Origin: CAG-411 sp050875145
GTDB lineage: Bacteria > Bacillota > Clostridia > Lachnospirales > Lachnospiraceae
DNA: 64,000 nucleotides
Assembly: GCA_050875145.1 (NCBI GenBank)
Contig: JBNMLH010000007.1
Span: 62,001-126,000 of the forward strand
Reading direction: 5' to 3'
Position 1 is the first letter of the stretch. Each line of letters begins with the position of its first letter. The notes under the pieces were generated by a model. It saw only the letters and a list, made by a program, of their open reading frames with translations, ran no database searches and was not told where the DNA came from. The translations under genes were made by a program, and so were the position numbers. Shown piece after piece: positions 60,714-64,000 of this stretch.

Positions 60714-61814
60714 ATGTCGGTAAAAGAAAAAAAATCTGTAGAAAATTTGCCCAAATACAAATTAGCAAAATCTCTAAAGTCATTCAGTTTAGAATATGGT
60801 ATTGAAGAAAAAGATATTATAAAGCTTGCTGGGAATGAGAATAGATATGGTTGTTCAAGAAAGGTTCTTGAAGCAATTAATAATAGAAAATCAGATTTTT
60901 CATTTTATCCAGATATGAATGTTACTCTTTTGAGAGAAAAGCTTTCTAAGAAACATAATATTAATCCAGAAAATTTCATATTTGGAAATGGTTCATTCGA
61001 GCTTATAACTCTTATTGGAGAAGCTTTTATAAGTAGTGGAAACGAGGTTATTTATAATGATCCATCTTTTGGATGGTATTTAAATGTAACGCTAAAAAAC
61101 GAGGGAACAATAATAAGAGTTCCTGTAACAGAGGATAAGGCAGTTGATACAGAAGAAATATTAAAAAGAATTAATGATAAAACAAAGGTAATATGGCTTT
61201 GTAATCCTAACAATCCGACGGGAACAGTGCTTCCTTCTGAGGTTTTAAAGGATTTTGTAGAGAGGGTTCCACGTCATGTGTTACTTGTATTAGACGAAGC
61301 CTATATTGATTTTATAGATGGTGATTATATTGATACGATAGATTTTGTAAGAAAATATGATAATGTAATTATCCTTAGAACCTTTTCAAAATCTTATGGA
61401 CTAGCTTCTTTTAGAATTGGATATGGTATTGCAGATGTTTCTATTATTGAAAATCTTTTGAAGGTTAAATTGCCAATTAACTTAGGTTTAGTTGCACAGA
61501 CTGCTGCACTCGCAGCACTTGATGATGAAGAATTTACAAATTTTATTATTAAAAAAAATAGAGAACAGCTCCAATATTATTATGTAGAATTTGAAAAATT
61601 AAATCTTAGATATATCCCTTCAAATGGTAATTTTGTCCTTGTAAATATTGGAAAATCAGGGGCGTTTGCAGAAAAAGAATTTGCTAAAAAAGGGATTATT
61701 ATAAGAAACGGAGAGGAGTTTGGATTAGATAAGTGGCTTAGAATATCCGTTGGAAAGCCAGAGGAAAATAAAAAGGTTATAGAAGTTTTAAAAGAAATCG
61801 TAAAGGAGAATTGA
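60714..61814 (+). CDS. HisC-like PLP aminotransferase
   Basis: 366 residues, class I/II aminotransferase of the histidinol-phosphate aminotransferase branch. It shows IIKLAGNENRYGCSRKV (HisC-like LaxNEnp), SFYPDMNVTLLREKLS, FGNGSFELITLIGEAF, VIWLCNPNNPTGTVLPSE, LVLDEAYIDFIDGDY and the Schiff-base Lys in RTFSKSYGLASFRIGYG. No other histidine gene is near, so the true substrate is probably not histidinol phosphate; such enzymes also act as threonine-phosphate decarboxylases or on other amino-phosphates. It starts the operon behind the leader (AGGAGG before ATG 60714); the next gene follows one base after its stop. Confidence 0.87.
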   Translation: MSVKEKKSVENLPKYKLAKSLKSFSLEYGIEEKDIIKLAGNENRYGCSRKVLEAINNRKSDFSFYPDMNVTLLREKLSKKHNINPENFIFGNGSFELITLIGEAFISSGNEVIYNDPSFGWYLNVTLKNEGTIIRVPVTEDKAVDTEEILKRINDKTKVIWLCNPNNPTGTVLPSEVLKDFVERVPRHVLLVLDEAYIDFIDGDYIDTIDFVRKYDNVIILRTFSKSYGLASFRIGYGIADVSIIENLLKVKLPINLGLVAQTAALAALDDEEFTNFIIKKNREQLQYYYVEFEKLNLRYIPSNGNFVLVNIGKSGAFAEKEFAKKGIIIRNGEEFGLDKWLRISVGKPEENKKVIEVLKEIVKEN

Positions 61815-61815
61815 T

Positions 61816-62898
61816 ATGGTTATTAAAACACCAAAGATATATATAAGCGAAGCAGATGCTATAAAGTTTGCGGGAGAATATATTAAAAAATTTTCAAAGA
61901 ATCCACTCATTGTTGGTAGCAAGAAAGCTTTAGAAGTGACGCTTTTTGATTTAAAGAAAACTCTCGCTGAAAATGATATTTCATCAAAAAATATAGATAC
62001 ATTTTCTGGTTTCCCCTCAGAAAATAAATTTGATTATTATGTAGGTCTTGTTAAGAAATTTAATGCAGATGCACTCATTGCAATAGGAGGAGGTCGAGTT
62101 CTTGATACGATAAAGGCAACGGGGGATTTATTAGATATTCCTGTAATTACGATACCTACAATTGCTGCAACCTGTGCTGCGTGGGCAGGGCTTACCATTC
62201 AATATGATGATGAAGGTTCCTATGTATCCCCAAGACTACTTAAAAAGGCTCCTGTGCTTGTTATCGCAGATACAAAAATAATACTTTCAGCACCAAAGAG
62301 ATATTTATTTGCAGGTGTCGTAGATACATTTGCTAAATTTTATGAAATTAGACCCAGTCTTGTTCATGAAAAGAATTCCATCAATCTAGATATAGCCTTT
62401 TATTCTTCAAAGATAGCATATAAAAAACTTGAGGAAAATGTATTTAAAGCAATTTATGATTCGGAAAAGGATATATACGGCCAAGCTGCGAAGGATGTAG
62501 TGGATGCGATTATATATTTAGCTGGATTTGCAGGAAGCTTTCAAACGAATACAGGTTACTATAGCTTTGCGCATCCATTTTATCATATATCCGCTAGATT
62601 CCCAAGTACAAGACATAAGCTCCATGGTGAAAAGGTTGCATATGGAATATTGGCACAATTATTTTTAGAGGAGAAAACAAGAGATGAGATAGAAGATGTA
62701 ATAAACATATTTGAAAAATACAACAATGTATTTACGTTAAAAGATATTGGACTTGATAGAGAAAATACGAAGCAATTACACGCTCTTGCTGCTGATATAA
62801 AGGCTTCTTTTGATTATGTAAGTTGGAGTGAGGATGCTATTGTAGAAGCACTGAAAGAAATAGATAGATTAGTAACAGAATTAGGAAAGAGAGGATAG
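61816..62898 (+). CDS. Iron-containing alcohol dehydrogenase family oxidoreductase
   Basis: 360 residues, group III/glycerol-dehydrogenase-like fold. GGG motif ALIAIGGGRVLDTIKATG (NAD(P)-binding), then TIPTIAATCAAWAGLTIQYDDEG, metal-ligand region with Asp (LFAGVVDTFAKFYE) and His (FAHPFYHISARFPSTRHKLHGEKVAYG, here read in pieces). It resembles glycerol dehydrogenase/hydroxy-phosphonate-type dehydrogenases. Coupled to an aminotransferase it could form a two-step transamination and reduction of one side compound. It ends five bases before the ABC lipoprotein gene, so the three are one operon. Substrate unknown. Confidence 0.87.
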   Translation: MVIKTPKIYISEADAIKFAGEYIKKFSKNPLIVGSKKALEVTLFDLKKTLAENDISSKNIDTFSGFPSENKFDYYVGLVKKFNADALIAIGGGRVLDTIKATGDLLDIPVITIPTIAATCAAWAGLTIQYDDEGSYVSPRLLKKAPVLVIADTKIILSAPKRYLFAGVVDTFAKFYEIRPSLVHEKNSINLDIAFYSSKIAYKKLEENVFKAIYDSEKDIYGQAAKDVVDAIIYLAGFAGSFQTNTGYYSFAHPFYHISARFPSTRHKLHGEKVAYGILAQLFLEEKTRDEIEDVINIFEKYNNVFTLKDIGLDRENTKQLHALAADIKASFDYVSWSEDAIVEALKEIDRLVTELGKRG

Positions 62899-62903
62899 TA
62901 GAA

Positions 62904-64000
62904 ATGAAGATAAAGAAATTAATCGCAACAGTTTTAGTAACAACACTAGCAGTTACATCGTTTATTGGATGTGGAAATAGGAAGGAAACTACAAGTAAAA
63001 CAAAGAGACAGGGTAATAAAGAATCTAAGGAAGCTTCCTATACCTTAAACATTGGGGCGTCTGGAGATTCTGCACTCAATAATCCCTTAGTTCAACTGGC
63101 GGATGAAAAAGGGTATTTTGCAGACAAGAATTTAACCATTTCCCAGACAAAATTAGAGAATCCAGGAGCTGTAATGTATGATGCTCTGAGTGTAGGAAAG
63201 ATAGATGCTGCATATGCACAGGTTGTTCCACCACTAAGTTATGGTGCACAGGGATATGATGTTACACTTATCGGTGGAGTGCTATCAGGTGGTATGGTTT
63301 GTGTATGTCTTCCTAAAAATTATGAAAAATTCAAGAATTTAGAAAATTGGAAGGAGCATTCTATTGGGGTTATTCAAATGTCGACTAGCGAGCTTACTAC
63401 AAGAAATGCCTTAAAAGAGAGAGGATTTAATGATGATGATGTTAAATATGTCATGATTGACGATTATTCGAGTATTGCACTGAGTACAGCGAAGGGAAAC
63501 GTTGACATAGGATTTATTGCTAGTAATTATGTCGATCAGGCTATTGAGGCTGGCTGTGTTGTTCTTACGACTCTTTATGATATAAAAAAGGATTATGTAT
63601 GCTGCCGTCAATCTGCATATTCAAAAGAATTAGAAGAAAATAGAGAAGCATATGTAGCATACTTAGAGGGACAGATTAAAGCCTATAAAGATATTAATCT
63701 TGATAAAGATGGGACTATTGCAAGTCTTGTTAAGGCAACAGGAGAATCTGAGGATTATATTAATACATATATATATGACGAGGAAGGCAGTGCACATCGT
63801 ACTTATAACCCAGACCCAAATTACAATGGTGTACAGGACTTATATGATATTATGTTGGAGCAAAAATATGTAGAGTCAGACCGAACACTGGATAAATTCT
63901 ATGATATTTCCGTTTATGCAGATGCTTTAAAAAATGTTATTTCAGAAAATCCAGACGATGAATTTTATCAAAATATGAAGAAGTATTTTAAAGAAAATAA
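62904..64000 (+). CDS. NitT/TauT-type ABC transporter substrate-binding lipoprotein, partial (3' end beyond window)
   Basis: Open to the window edge, 365 codons present. Signal peptide II: IKKLIATVLVTTLAVTSFIGC, lipid Cys23. The mature domain is NMT1/SsuA-like: LNIGASGDSALNNPLVQLADEKG, the helix YDALSVGKIDAAYAQ, LIGGVLSGGMVCV, and IGVIQMSTSELTTRNALKERG. It is the extracytoplasmic receptor of an importer for sulfonates, nitrate, taurine, pyrimidine or related small molecules; the permease and ATPase genes probably lie beyond 64000. The ATG at 62904 follows GAGAGGATAGT. It shares the operon with the aminotransferase and dehydrogenase, so imported compound and enzymes probably act together. Confidence 0.85.
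   Translation, partial: MKIKKLIATVLVTTLAVTSFIGCGNRKETTSKTKRQGNKESKEASYTLNIGASGDSALNNPLVQLADEKGYFADKNLTISQTKLENPGAVMYDALSVGKIDAAYAQVVPPLSYGAQGYDVTLIGGVLSGGMVCVCLPKNYEKFKNLENWKEHSIGVIQMSTSELTTRNALKERGFNDDDVKYVMIDDYSSIALSTAKGNVDIGFIASNYVDQAIEAGCVVLTTLYDIKKDYVCCRQSAYSKELEENREAYVAYLEGQIKAYKDINLDKDGTIASLVKATGESEDYINTYIYDEEGSAHRTYNPDPNYNGVQDLYDIMLEQKYVESDRTLDKFYDISVYADALKNVISENPDDEFYQNMKKYFKEN

Overview
The window is A+T-rich chromosomal DNA of a Gram-positive anaerobe of the Clostridia, most likely a gut Lachnospiraceae. This rests on strong AGGAGG ribosome sites with frequent GTG/TTG starts, a large Bacillus/Clostridium-type SRP RNA, a T-box leader before proS, a yybP-ykoY manganese riboswitch before mntP, DnaD and DnaI-like primosome genes, a family II pyrophosphatase with CBS/DRTGG domains and a choloylglycine (bile salt) hydrolase. 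No rRNA, tRNA, CRISPR array, prophage or complete insertion sequence is visible.

Layout. 0-4.3 kb: end of a response-regulator receiver domain, DAHP synthase, riboswitch-mntP, a sugar O-acetyltransferase, a zinc-ribbon membrane protein and an SGNH hydrolase. 4.7-7.2 kb: a lower-GC accessory island with a secreted cationic small protein, an unknown partner and a two-gene ABC transporter, which looks like a peptide export/immunity-type system. 7.3-13.3 kb: HAD hydrolase, metE, a YqeY protein and DUF2752/DUF4234 membrane proteins. 13.4-19.3 kb: a BlaI/BlaR1-type sensor pair whose second gene carries a 3' frameshift, bile salt hydrolase, acyl-CoA thioesterase, and a MATE exporter behind a consensus promoter and a structured leader. 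19.4-22.5 kb: SRP RNA and a 780-residue cNMP-binding protein. 22.9-28.1 kb: a second accessory cassette made of a secreted Amidase_6 protein, two tandem paralogous membrane-anchored proteins and a MacB/FtsX-type ABC transporter.

28-45 kb: mostly housekeeping genes. These are a TPR protein with a long acidic repeat region, pyrophosphatase, flavin reductase, an OLD-family nuclease with an embedded cysteine cluster, shikimate kinase, murA, an HD-GYP phosphodiesterase, a zinc-dependent phospholipase-like protein, a DUF1002 protein and a PTS EIIC. 44.7-54.4 kb: prs, the dnaD-dnaI primosome operon preceded by a dense DnaA-box cluster, murC, a secreted transglutaminase-like protein, a pseudouridine synthase, an AI-2E family permease and a DUF4097-like protein. 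54.6-64 kb: T-box-controlled proS, a relic of a GntR regulator, a trans-sulfuration PLP enzyme plus PatB-type C-S lyase with a LysR regulator, and, behind an unassigned RNA leader with a terminator, an aminotransferase / iron-containing dehydrogenase / NMT1-like ABC lipoprotein operon that runs off the end.

The least explained parts are the two ABC-associated cassettes (4.7-7.2 and 22.9-28.1 kb), the 60.6-64 kb operon with its leader, the MATE leader, the OLD protein with a CX7CX2CX2C insert, the DnaA-box cluster, and two families of small non-coding repeats, one of which is nested inside the other and shows compensatory base changes. All functional calls come from reading the sequence; no database searches were run.
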